Assembly (NCBI GenBank): GCA_030141605.1
Contig: JAQGDQ010000029.1
Location: forward strand, 863,501 to 923,500
Origin: Tubiluchus corallicola
Lineage: Eukaryota > Priapulida > Priapulimorpha > Priapulimorphida > Tubiluchidae
DNA length: 60,000 nucleotides
Direction: 5' to 3'
Both the position numbers and the translations under genes were made by a program. Positions 14,001 through 22,700 of this stretch are shown here, one piece after another (positions within the stretch are counted from its first letter, which is position 1; every line of letters starts with the position of its first letter). The notes under the pieces are model-generated. The model saw nothing but the letters and a program-made list of their open reading frames with translations. It had not been told where the DNA came from and did not search any database.

Positions 14001-17000
14001 TTGCAGTAATTAATGCTGTGCTAGTTATGAGCAAAAGTTAATTTGTGCTTATATGTTAAGCAGTGCTTCATTATTTGTGTTGGCATATTTACTGTAATAG
14101 TTGTTCTCTTCTCTTCAGGCCAGTTATTGAGATGGTAATTCCCTCCAGTTTAGATCCTACGCTAGCTCCTAGAGGTTCACATGTTGTGCTGTTCTTCACT
14201 CAGTACACACCATACATGCTTGCTGATGGTAAAGAGTGGGATGAACATACTAAAGAAACTTATGCTAATCTAAGTACGATTATTTTACATTCATTTGACA
14301 CAGCTGTTAGTTATTGTGAGCTTTGAAATTGTCAGTATCACCAATACACTTTATAGGCATGATTATTTTTATTAACAGCTGATAATGTTTTTTCAGTTTT
14401 TGACACTGTGGAAAAGTATGCGCCTAAATTTCGGGAGCTCGTAGTAGGCTATGAAGTTCTACCTCCTCCAGAGTTGGAGCGCATTTTTGGTTTGACGGGT
14501 GGTAACATTTTTCATGGTGCCATGTCTCTTGATCAGCTGTACATTGCTCGTCCTTTACCTCAGTATTGCGGAGCAAGGACTCCTATTAAAGGATTGTATC
14601 TATGTGGAAGTGGTGGCCATCCTGGTAAGCTGTGAAATGGATATTAGAAGATAAGATCAGTGAATTTTCGTAAATTTCTCCCAATACTTGGTTTCAAATA
14701 TTAAAACACCTAAAGTGTGCACACATATGGTTATCATTTGCAAAACTCGTGGTGCAAGTAATATCAGTGGAAACCTAAATTTAAAATTTAAACTTTGATG
14801 CTTTCTGCTAACACATACACATTGTGAAATCAGGGAAAGTGCTAGGACAATTATCACCTGAGCAAAAAAAACAATATTTTGAGAATAAGTTTAATCATTT
14901 TTATTTTTGTGAACCACTGATGTGCACTGGAGCATTGAGCTAGTGCTATATAGACAGCATTTTGTCACTAGTACAAATTATTTAAATTGTTAACAATACA
15001 CTACGAACAAAAATAATTTTAGAGAATTTGGACAAAATATTATTGAATGACATTTCTAAGTAAAATTAAATGGCATAATTGCAAAAATTTAAGATAGCAA
15101 GGCCACACTATTTAGTGCAATGAAAACAAGGCTTTTAAAGGCACAAGTAGGTTAATGTAAACAAACATGAAAGTTTTTGTAACGTTTGCAAGATACAGCC
15201 ACAACAGTTGAATAATTAGTGAATACTAAAACAAACGTTTATTAAATGAGCATCAGTTTAGATAATCATGAACAAAGCAAATCCCACATTACGTAACTTC
15301 TACCTCGTGGTGAGCCCGATTAAAAAATAAGGGAAATCTTAGTAAGACCAAACATTAAAATGTTTGCCACAGATAAGAACACGTCACATCCTCTTCGTTT
15401 TAAAAGTAAGTAACGTAGACCAACTAAACTGAAAAACATCAATGTAGGCAGATATCAAGGTCACAAAATTAAAGGTCAACATCAAGGTTATTAATACTCC
15501 AACTAGGTAACATAATCATTAAGAAACTGAGGTCTCTGAATTCGCCTACCAGAACGTGTTCTAATCTCGTTATCATTCCTCTGTCTGTTATCGTTAAGTC
15601 TGTCTGGTATCACGTCTTGTTTCTGTCTCATGTTGTCGTATGGGCAGTATACAGATTCATCTATATAAGTCTCAGACGTCTTGCGCAGATGAACTCTGTT
15701 TCTTCTGTACACGGTTCCACTTTCAGTCTTTACAAGGTAAGACCTTCCACCAATCTTCTGTATCACTATAGCTTTCTCCCACATCTTCCCTTTTCGTAGA
15801 GAGTCCATACGTACAACATCCCCAACCATTAATTGAATCAAAGGTTTCGCCTGTTGGTTGTAATATGTAGCTTGGCGATCCTTCTGAGCAATGATTTTCT
15901 CTCTAGTATTTGGCACAAGTTTCGGCTCTAACAAGGAATATGGCATTGGTAGAGTAGTTCGTGTCCGTCTTCCAAACAATCGTTGAGCTGGTGATGCATT
16001 AAGACCTTCCGCTGGTGTATTTCTATAAGCCAATAGAGACAAGTATGGGTCTTCTTTTGCAACTAGCGCTTTCTTCATCAAACGCTTAGCAGTGTTGACA
16101 GCATTCTCAACTTTGCCATTTGATTTTGGATACCTCGGTGAAGAAGTTTCATGCTGGAAGCCATAAATTTTAGCAAAAGTTTTAAACTCTTGAGAATCAA
16201 ATGGCACATTATCAGAACGGAGCATTTCTGGTATTCCATGCCGAGAAAAATGTGCTTTCAACTTTGTTATGACTGTTCTAGCTTCTTTTGATTCAAGCTT
16301 GTCTATTTCAAAGAAGTTGGAATAATAGTCAACAGTTATGAGATAATCAGTATTATTTACCTCACACAGATCACTTCCTACAATCTGCCATGGTCGAGTT
16401 GCAATTTGTGGAATCAATTCCTCCTTTTGCTGTGACCGTGGATATGAATTACAGATTTCACACTTTTGAATGTAAGATTCAAAATCAGCGTTCATCCGAG
16501 GCCAGAATACAACTTCACGTGCTCTTCGCAAGCAGCCTTGTATTCCCATGTGGCTAGCATGAACCATTCTAATGAAAGACAGCCTTTCGCTTGGTGGGTA
16601 TACAATTCTCTCACCTTTAAATATCAAACCTTCATTTATTGCCAGTTCATCTCTATAATTAAAGTATTGCCGTAGATCTGGTTGTACCTCAGATACTTTG
16701 CAAGGCCAGCCAGACCTAATCATAGATTGCAAAGCTTTCATCTCTGGATCTGTCACTGTAGCCACTTTGAGCAATTCAAGTTTCTCATCTTTAAAAGTAG
16801 CAGGTACGTATTCCAAAGCACGTACAGTTTCAAATTCTAAAGCAATGTCATCAGTCTCGGGGAGAGAAGCACGAGACAAGGTGTCAGCCATCAGCATGGT
16901 TGCTCCTTTCCTATATACTACTTCAACATCATAGTTCTGCAGCACCAACATCATGCGCTGTATTCTCTTAGGAGCACTAAGTATGCTCTTCTTGAGTATG

Positions 17001-20000
17001 GATTCAAGAGGCTTGTGATCAGTTTCCAGCTTTACTTTACGAGCGTAGCAGTAGTGGTCAAACTTTTGAATACCAAAAAATAGACTCGGCATTTCCTTTT
17101 CAAGTTGCGCATAGTTCTGTTCGGTTGCAGTCAAAGTTCGAGAGGCGAACGCAACTGCATTAGACATGCACCTAAGCCTGACTGACTGCTGTCACATTGC
17201 AGAGTGAGTTCTTCATCTGGGTTGTAATATCTGAGCACGGGAGACGTAGTTATGAGCTTTTTAACCTGTGCAAATGCCTCTTCTTGTTCAAAGTTCCATC
17301 TGAATTCTGTTTTGTCAGACATTAAATTACTAATAGGTTTTAAGACTTCAGAAAGCATAGGCAAAAACTTTGCCAAGTAATTGACAAAACCACACAGTCT
17401 TTTTACTCCCGTCTTATCGATTGGAGCTGGCATATTTTGCACCGCTACGACCTTGTCGGGGTCAGCTTTAATACCATTAGCACTCAGAATATGCCCGTGG
17501 TATCGCACTTCACTACGTCGAATCTGACTTTTATCTGGATTCAGTTTTATATTTCTTTCACGACATCGTTCAAAGAATGCTCTCAGTTTGTTGTCATGGT
17601 CAACACCGGCTTCTGTAATGGTAGCACCACAACCATAAATTAGTACGTCATCGTGGAAGTCTTCTATTCCTTTTAGGCCTTGTATTTGCTCATCCATTTT
17701 CTTCTGAAAAATCTCAGGCCAAGCTGAAATCCCAAACGGAGCTCTAGTATAACGATATCTACCGAACGGAGTATCAAATGTTGTTAGATCTTTAGTCTTT
17801 TCGTCTAGCTTCATGTGATGAAACCCACTTGTCACATCGAAAGTAGAAAAGAGCTTCGCATTGCACAGTCTAGGAGTAAGCTCCTCCATTATAGGAATAT
17901 GGTAGATTTCTCGTCTGATAGCCTTATTCAGTGGTTTAGGATCCAAGCAGATTCTGATACTGCCCGAACGTTTAGTAGCAGTTGTGTAAGCGTTAACCCT
18001 GTCAGTAGGGTGGTCTACACGTTCAATGATGTTGTTTTGTTCGAGTCTGTCAAGTTCAGCTTTAAATTTATCTCGCATGTTATAAGGAAGTCGCCTACTT
18101 GGTTGAACAACTGGCGGTACAGTAGGATCAATTTTCAAACTTACACATCCAGGGAATTCTCCTGGTACCTCACTGAAAATATCAGAAAATTCAGTTAGTA
18201 AAGCATTACAATCAGCAACACTACAAACATCCGAAACATGTACTGTAGGCCTAGTACTGCTATCACTACACAACATATTAGCAACATTGGCTGATTCAAC
18301 CCTTTTGAAGTTATTTTCATTTACAGTAATAAGCTTCATTTGCTGTGAAGCACAAGAACCTAACAATGGTACATAATTTTCGTTTACGACCAAGAAGTTC
18401 ACAGAGTAACTTTTCTTATTCACTGGATTTACAATTGGCAATCTGACTTGCCCAATGGGACTTATTTTAGTTTTGTTCCACATTTCTAACACAGTGTTTA
18501 CAGTAGCAAGTTTATCACACAAATGATGTGGCACAAGTCTTTCAGGTATAATGTTTATACTGGCCCCACAGTCAATCTGAAAAATCGTAGGTGTACCCTC
18601 CATAAGCCATTCACTGTAAATCTGAGGCTGTTGTGTGGTACACTGTTCAGTAGCATGAACAGTATGAGTTACAGTTCCAATCATATACTCATTCGACTTT
18701 TCCTCACAGTTTGCCATGCCAAAGACACTTTGGCCTCTTCTCGACGGAAATGATTTTGCACGAGTGTCAGTTCTACCTCTAGATTTGCACATAGACTGAA
18801 AATGATTTCTTCCATGGCAAATGTTACATGTTTTGCCATAAGCAGGACATTTATTTTTGTCCCATTCATGCTTATGCCCACAGAAGTGACAGTCAATCAC
18901 CTTTTTCTTAGCACCCGTGGCTTTACTAGCACTACCTTTATGAGTTTTGGGTTTGACAGCTTGCACTTGTTCAGAGTACGAGGCTTGTTCAGCCTTTATA
19001 TCTTTAAGTTGACTTGCAGACTCAGCAAACGAGCGACAAATAGTTATGCAGCTACTCAATGTTAGTTTCGACTCTTGCAGTAGTCGCTTACGAGTAATAT
19101 TGTCAGTTATGCCTAGGATTATCCGATCCCGTATCAGACTCTCAGTTAGATTGCCGTAATTACACCTTTTGGCTAGTGTGCGCAAAGATGAGACATAGGC
19201 ATCGATTGTTTCACCAGGATTTTGATCGCGTTTATTAAAACAATATCGTTCGTAAGTTTCATTAGTTTCTCCGACACAAAATGCTTAAAATTTTTGTAGA
19301 ACCATTGCAACATTTGTTTTGTCTGCCTCATTTTCAAATTCTAGTCCATCAAAAATTTCCACACACTCAGGACCCAAAACGGTCAATAATGTGGCTGTTC
19401 TAACAGCATCATTTGCTTCATTGAGCTTCAAAGCCACCTCATAATTGTCCCACACCCGACGAAATTTTCGCCAATTCGCAGCTAAATTTCCATGCAGGTC
19501 TAGTCTAGGTGGTGCAGGTAGAACACTATACGGGGAAGTAACTTGAACATGACCTTCGCCGTCAGCCATTTTATCTTACCACAGTCTTCCCGATAGAAAG
19601 TTTGGCGTTACGTAAAGAAGTGATGTTATCAGCGTATCAGTAGTTAAGCACTTGCCGATAACTTCCATCCGTACTACCATGTAACGTTTGCAAGATACAG
19701 CCACAACAGTTGAATAATTAGTGAATACTAAAACAAACGTTTATTAAATGAGCATCAGTTTAGATAATCATGAACAAAGCAAATCCCACATTACGTAACT
19801 TCTACCTCGTGGTGAGCCCGATTAAAAAATAAGGGAAATCTTAGTAAGACCAAACATTAAAATGTTAGCCACAGATAAGAACACGTCACAGTTTTAATTG
19901 CCATTTGTAAGTAACCGTGACATTTTTAATGTTATGTTTTATGTTATCTGTATTGTAAGTTTTTATAAATAATATGCTGGTAATAGTATATGTGTATGAG

Positions 20001-20205
20001 GCGATATCTAATAACAATAGTGAAAAAAGCATTATGAGATGAAGCTTCTTGCAAACCGTGCACAATTTTTTATTAGCAATAATGAAGGTTTATTTATAAT
20101 TAGCAAGAAAATTAAGAAAATTTTTCTTATTTTTTTCTTGTAGGTGGTGGTGTGATGGGCAGTCCTGGAAGAATTGCTGCTCAAACAGCTTTGGCTTCAT
20201 CTTGA
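4876..20205 (+). CDS. PYROXD2: PYROXD2-type FAD-dependent oxidoreductase, complete gene in 13 coding exons
   Basis: Coding exons: 4876-5008, 6054-6073, 6340-6433, 6761-6834, 7481-7636, 8920-9073, 9929-10088, 11808-11949, 12668-12875, 13202-13355, 14119-14273, 14397-14624, 20144-20205. Every intron is GT..AG, phases agree, and the exons sum to 1740 nt (579 residues), near the 581 residues recalled for human. The ATG is supported by an in-frame TAG 27 nt upstream. The N-terminus ([10 protein letters not shown].., basic, with a CRR) looks like a mitochondrial presequence. A Rossmann FAD motif (VIIGGGHNGLVA.. ending in VAVLERR) follows at about residues 40-70. [28 protein letters not shown] and [18 protein letters not shown] are PYROXD2 signatures. 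The C-terminal [16 protein letters not shown] is the second FAD-contacting motif of the phytoene-desaturase-like family. In mammals the protein is mitochondrial and linked to respiratory function, but its substrate is not firmly known. The last intron carries a recent LTR retrotransposon in antisense orientation. Confidence 0.95.
5009..6053 (+). other. PYROXD2 intron 1
   Basis: AT-rich intron that splits the glycine-rich FAD motif. No repeat or other gene seen. Confidence 0.85.
6054..6073 (+). CDS. PYROXD2: PYROXD2 coding exon 2 (20-nt microexon)
   Basis: Only 20 nt between a TTTTGCTTTTCAG acceptor and a GTAAGT donor. It completes a Gly codon and encodes HNGLVA, the glycine-rich core of the FAD-binding Rossmann motif. 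Without it the reading frame breaks, so it must be spliced constitutively for function. Confidence 0.9.
6340..6433 (+). CDS. PYROXD2: PYROXD2 coding exon 3
   Basis: Encodes [20 protein letters not shown] and on to the EEIIPG segment. The Glu in VAVLE is the expected ribose-binding acid at the end of the second Rossmann strand. Acceptor TTGCTTGCAG, donor CCTG|GTATGT, ends in phase 1. Confidence 0.93.
6761..6834 (+). CDS. PYROXD2: PYROXD2 coding exon 4
   Basis: Encodes [20 protein letters not shown].., a segment strongly conserved in PYROXD2. Acceptor TTTTTTGCAG, donor AAAA|GTAAGT, ends in phase 0. Confidence 0.93.
7481..7636 (+). CDS. PYROXD2: PYROXD2 coding exon 5
   Basis: 52 codons starting [20 protein letters not shown]. 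Acceptor TTGTTTCAG and donor AAT|GTAAGT, phase 0 on both sides. The following intron carries a TCTCCC hexamer array. Confidence 0.93.
7637..8919 (+). other. PYROXD2 intron 5
   Basis: Contains the TCTCCC microsatellite near its start and otherwise unremarkable sequence. The 118-codon open frame at 8102-8458 shows no recognisable protein features. Confidence 0.8.
7701..7766. repeat. (TCTCCC)n microsatellite
   Basis: About eleven TCTCCC units, degenerating to CTCCCC at the right end, in PYROXD2 intron 5. The Gly-Glu open frame on the other strand is only its translation. Confidence 0.95.
8920..9073 (+). CDS. PYROXD2: PYROXD2 coding exon 6
   Basis: Encodes [20 protein letters not shown] through RLRHLVETG, a helical region of the substrate domain. 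Acceptor TGTTTGCAG, donor CAG|GTATTT, ends in phase 1. Confidence 0.92.
9929..10088 (+). CDS. PYROXD2: PYROXD2 coding exon 7
   Basis: Encodes [20 protein letters not shown] through SPHTPGS. The donor is placed at AGTAG|GTAACG because this keeps the frame with exon 8; it ends in phase 2. Confidence 0.92.
10089..11807 (+). other. PYROXD2 intron 7
   Basis: 1.7 kb AT-rich intron. No gene or clear repeat recognised. Confidence 0.8.
11808..11949 (+). CDS. PYROXD2: PYROXD2 coding exon 8
   Basis: Encodes [20 protein letters not shown] and the glycine-rich EGGMGS motif conserved in this family. Acceptor TTGTTCTAG, donor AAA|GTAAGT, ends in phase 0. Confidence 0.93.
12003..12275 (-). repeat. tRNA-derived SINE-like element in PYROXD2 intron 8
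   Basis: Read on the minus strand, the element starts with a tRNA-like head. An A-box-like GGTGGCCTAACAGTATGGC is at 12244-12262, and a B-box-like GGTCGAATCCC at 12206-12216, about 30 bases further on. The body holds a perfect 10-bp inverted pair, GCCACCTTTC (12089-12098) and GAAAGGTGGC (12146-12155), enclosing a second pair CTCGGT/ACCGAG. SINEs are transcribed by RNA polymerase III from such boxes and moved by LINE machinery. The exact ends and target duplication are not resolved, and the SINE family is not recognised. Confidence 0.6.
12668..12875 (+). CDS. PYROXD2: PYROXD2 coding exon 9
   Basis: Encodes [10 protein letters not shown].. [20 protein letters not shown], the segment where an internal strand pair returns to the FAD domain. 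Acceptor TTTTTAG, donor ATG|GTAGTA, ends in phase 1. Confidence 0.93.
13202..13355 (+). CDS. PYROXD2: PYROXD2 coding exon 10
   Basis: Encodes [18 protein letters not shown].. through AVSGHVSR. Acceptor AAATTTTCTAG, donor AGAAG|GTAGTA, ends in phase 2. It contains no internal ATG, so an ATG-based scan would miss it. Confidence 0.9.
14119..14273 (+). CDS. PYROXD2: PYROXD2 coding exon 11
   Basis: Encodes [20 protein letters not shown].. [15 protein letters not shown] through KETYANL. Acceptor CTCTTCAG, donor CTAA|GTACGA, ends in phase 1. Confidence 0.92.
14397..14624 (+). CDS. PYROXD2: PYROXD2 coding exon 12
   Basis: Encodes [20 protein letters not shown].. [18 protein letters not shown].. [11 protein letters not shown]. 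It supplies most of the C-terminal FAD-contacting motif. Donor CCTG|GTAAGC, ends in phase 1. Confidence 0.94.
15178..15388 (-). repeat. 3' LTR of the Ty3/gypsy element
   Basis: 211 bp, TG..CA ended. It differs from the other LTR only at 15365. The purine-rich plus-strand primer tract lies immediately to its right on the forward strand (upstream in element orientation). Confidence 0.96.
15389..15400 (-). promoter_or_regulatory. polypurine tract
   Basis: In element orientation AACGAAGAGGA-type purines directly precede the 3' LTR. This is the position where plus-strand DNA synthesis is primed in LTR elements. Confidence 0.6.
15503..17167 (-). pseudogene. Ty3/gypsy RNase H remainder and integrase
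   Basis: 554 codons in a frame shifted relative to the preceding part and overlapping it by 37 bases. [20 protein letters not shown] and ETDHKPLES are RNase H motifs. Integrase follows: an HHCC zinc-binding region with His 203/206 and Cys 236/239, then catalytic Asp 266, Asp 319 and Glu 354 (GKVENAV). At Asp 319 the usual SDNGPQF is SDNVPF, i.e. Gly replaced and one residue missing, which may weaken activity. A C-terminal domain with VGDVVRM and [11 protein letters not shown] follows. It inserts the DNA copy into the host chromosome. Confidence 0.92.
17131..19284 (-). pseudogene. Ty3/gypsy gag-pol middle part: gag C-terminus, zinc knuckles, protease, reverse transcriptase, start of RNase H
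   Basis: Open from just after the premature stop to 17131; the first ATG is at 19185. Counting from that ATG (684 residues): two zinc knuckles at about 99-133 (second one [14 protein letters not shown], a canonical CCHC). The aspartic protease motif IDCGAS is at 204-209, with Cys where Thr or Ser is usual. The reverse transcriptase carries FDVTSGF (Asp 450) and FHDDVLIYG (Asp 512 and 513), so the three catalytic acids are present. RNase H begins [12 protein letters not shown] near residue 665. The frame is lost right after this motif at about 17150, where a short deletion puts the remainder in another frame. Gag and pol share one frame here. Confidence 0.92.
19285..19569 (-). pseudogene. Ty3/gypsy gag, N-terminal part, ended by a premature stop
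   Basis: Starts [10 protein letters not shown], 110 bases inside the 5' LTR, and holds the N-terminal Gag segment with [14 protein letters not shown] and [12 protein letters not shown], typical of the helical Gag domain of this clade. An in-frame TAA (19285-19287 on the forward strand) interrupts it after 94 residues. The same frame continues open downstream, so the change is a single nonsense codon and not a frameshift. Gag packages the element RNA. Confidence 0.85.
19680..19890 (-). repeat. 5' LTR of the Ty3/gypsy element
   Basis: 211 bp, 210 identical to the other LTR with no indel. It should carry the promoter of the element. It is followed on the right by the target duplication GTTTT. 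Confidence 0.96.
20144..20205 (+). CDS. PYROXD2: PYROXD2 terminal coding exon 13
   Basis: Acceptor TTTTTTCTTGTAG. It encodes [20 protein letters not shown] followed by TGA. The GGGVMG part completes the FAD motif begun in exon 12. The 5.5-kb intron before it is mostly retrotransposon. Confidence 0.93.
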
Positions 20206-22700
20206 TGAGAATAGTTCATCATTTGCTTGTTTAATTAAGATTTTGCAATTGCCAAATCTTCTTGATTCTCATATAGACATTTGTTTCTTTATTCTCCATA
20301 AACATATACTCGTAAGCCTTGCAAGCTAGGGTCACAAGACTCACAGAGTAGAGAGCCCTGGGCAGGAGCATTGGATCAGTTTGGTAGTTTCTGATCTTTA
20401 GTTAAGGGGTAAGGCACAGTGAACGTCATTCTATTTTTTTTTCATTAGTTTCCACATACTACCACATACGGCTTTTAGTTTTTTCAGATTTTTTTCACAA
20501 GTATTTTGGTACTGTAGTGTAGATGTGCACTTCAGGGTTTAAAAAGTTGGGGTTTCTTATGGCCCGAAATAGGAGCAAACTCTGGAAAATGAAGTCGTGT
20601 CAATATATCCAGAAGTATAAGTGCTAGAATCATGAAACTTGTACAGTAGATACTTGAGATAGGTGGTCAGACAATGGTGTAGGGTTACTCTGGGTCAAAA
20701 TGATCAGCAATAGGGACCAAAATCTAAAAATAGGGTAAATGGCTTCGTTGCTCAACTCCTCTTACAGTATTGGGTTAGGAGTCTATTTTTTGCATATATG
20801 GGTAGCCTGGTAAGGACTGTAGTTTATTAAGTATTTTTCAAAAAGTGGGCATGTATAGTTACTGAAATAATGATTTAGTGCACTGTGACTTTGAACTGAA
20901 CAGTCAAGGTCAATGGGCATTAGGCATTTTCTGCTCTAGCCTATAATAACTCCAAATTTTCAGTACTGGAACGTGTTAACTTACATGGCATATACCTAGA
21001 GCCATATACCTAAATCATCATAATTAAACAGGAGAAACTTTAGTCCTTATATTTATTTTACATTCATTTTTACTCCAGATTTCGTATTAATTTTCTTGTT
21101 TACATTGCTTTTTTTGCTCTGGCTGTGGGGAGCACTTGGCCCCATGTCTGAAGATGTCCTTTTTTCCCAGTAGTAAACTTGTGTATTTCCTACACATGAT
21201 TAGACAGATACTACAGACAGATGTACAGGTTTTTCAGTGTCTAGAGACATTTACTTAATATTGCATGTGAGTATTTGAAATGCTCCAGTTAAGTAACTTA
21301 CTGCATATAGTTGTGAATTTATTTAACAGGAGAGAAAGTTTAACTACAATTTGTTTGTACCTAAGATTTTTGAACTAAAATGTGTTTATATATTTTGGCA
21401 TCCATTTTCAGCATTGCTGTAAGAAATTCGCAATTGCAACGGGGGTTAGGTACATACATATCTTTAAAAATTCTTATTTTGTTCAACAGAGTGTTTACTT
21501 AATAAACAAGTCTGGCATTAAAATTTGACATGTTGTAGAAGGATTTGACAGTATGAAGTTCCTTCCTTTGTTATGCTAGGCATTCTATTCGTAATGAAGG
21601 GCTGCTGCATCTGCACCATTGCTGTACAATTCTAGAGCAGCATTTGCCAGACATCCGGAATGCGTTATGCTTTATTGCACATCCAGCTGCCTAAAAACAA
21701 TTCAATTTAAATAGATGCAAAAAATATAACGCAATAATGCTGGTCTGATAAACTGGTTCATTGAAAACAATACAAAGCGATTTTTACGCATAACACATGC
21801 CGGATGTCTGGTAAACACCCCTTAAGTTGTACAAACAGTTCTGCATTGTTGTAATTACAAACAAATTTTGCAAATTATCTCAACATTACACAATTTCAAG
21901 CTTTAGAGCAAATCAATTGATGTGTGCATCTGGTGACCAACTCTAAATGCTGTAATCTGATTAGTTCCAGTTTATCTCATTGGTTTAACAGCCCAGTAGT
22001 CTATAATCCATTTAATAAGACTGGTTTTGTTTAAACTTTTGTAACAATTGTTTTACAGATTTGAAGAATGTTTTCCTTACAATTGAAACAATTATTGTAG
22101 ATAAAATAAATGACAGCCAGCATGACTAATTTAATTGTTTGCATTTCTACCATGCATTGTTCTGGTGAAAAATTTGCTGTACTAAGTTGAAACACTCTTC
22201 AGTTATTAGTAAATTATACCGGTTTTTGTGACTGAGATATGATCGCAAAAAGTGGGTAAATTCTGTTTGAACTTGTTATCCTACTTAGGGCATTTTGTTG
22301 CTGCTATGTTTAACAAATACAGTATTTGTATAGTGCCAAGCACTAAGTAACCTGTTTTGTTATTTGTAAAACGTGTACGTTTACATGAGCATTTCAATCT
22401 TTGTGAATTTTTACATAAAAAACGCTCCTAGCACAAATTCCCTATACAAATAAGTTATAGAATTTTCTTGCACATTACACAATGTCAGATAAGGCAAGAT
22501 GATCTACAGACACTCCAGAATGTTCATATTTTTATTCCCATTCCTAAACTGCAATTTTGCGGCAGAAGGTAGCAGCAAATCAACCATACTAATGCGAAAA
22601 AGTCATATCCAGTTCCAAAAATGTGGCCAGTTTAACAAACAAGATATCCCTCCTAACTCTTAGTATGTCAAACAAACGTTTCTCAAATAAACGTAAGTTT
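20206..22700. other. PYROXD2 3' UTR and downstream spacer
   Basis: No coding frame. The transcript end is uncertain: ATTAAA at 21023-21028 and AATAAA at 21501-21506 are the first reasonable signals, both far from the stop. The stretch also holds an inverted-repeat element at 21606-21851. Confidence 0.45.
21606..21851. mobile_element. inverted-repeat (MITE-like) element
   Basis: The two ends are imperfect inverted copies about 60-70 bp long. The core CCAGACATCCGG (21647-21658) faces CCGGATGTCTGG (21800-21811). Pairing continues inward (GTTATGC versus GCATAAC) and outward (TGTACAA versus TTGTACA). There is no coding capacity in the ~245 bp, which is characteristic of non-autonomous DNA transposons or foldback elements. 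Exact ends and target duplication are not resolved. Confidence 0.6.

Larger units (their letters stand above)
15178..19890 (-). mobile_element. Ty3/gypsy LTR retrotransposon inserted in PYROXD2 intron 12
   Basis: A 4713-bp element bounded by two 211-bp LTRs (15178-15388 and 19680-19890) that start TG and end CA and differ at one position (T at 15365, A at 19867). The flanks are a perfect 5-bp duplication GTTTT (15173-15177 and 19891-19895), the usual mark of Ty3/gypsy integration. The element reads on the minus strand. Next to its 3' LTR is a purine tract (AACGAAGAGGA), and next to its 5' LTR the internal sequence begins TGG, as a tRNA primer-binding site should. The order is gag, zinc knuckles, protease, reverse transcriptase, RNase H, integrase. 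Gene order and the two-knuckle gag-pol layout suggest the Mag-like branch, but that placement needs a tree. One stop codon and one frameshift break the coding frame. Confidence 0.96.
14625..20143 (+). other. PYROXD2 intron 12 with nested LTR element
   Basis: 5519 bp. After removing the element and one target duplication copy, the original intron was about 800 bp, in line with its neighbours. The host sequence on both sides is plain AT-rich intron. Confidence 0.9.

Noticed and set aside
15617-19065. Plus-strand frames of 60-127 codons opposite the retrotransposon
   Set aside because: Antisense shadows of the conserved pol and gag frames.
19650-19680. Assigning the retrotransposon primer-binding site to a particular tRNA
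   Set aside because: Only the leading TGG can be supported; I cannot match the next bases to a specific tRNA 3' end with confidence.
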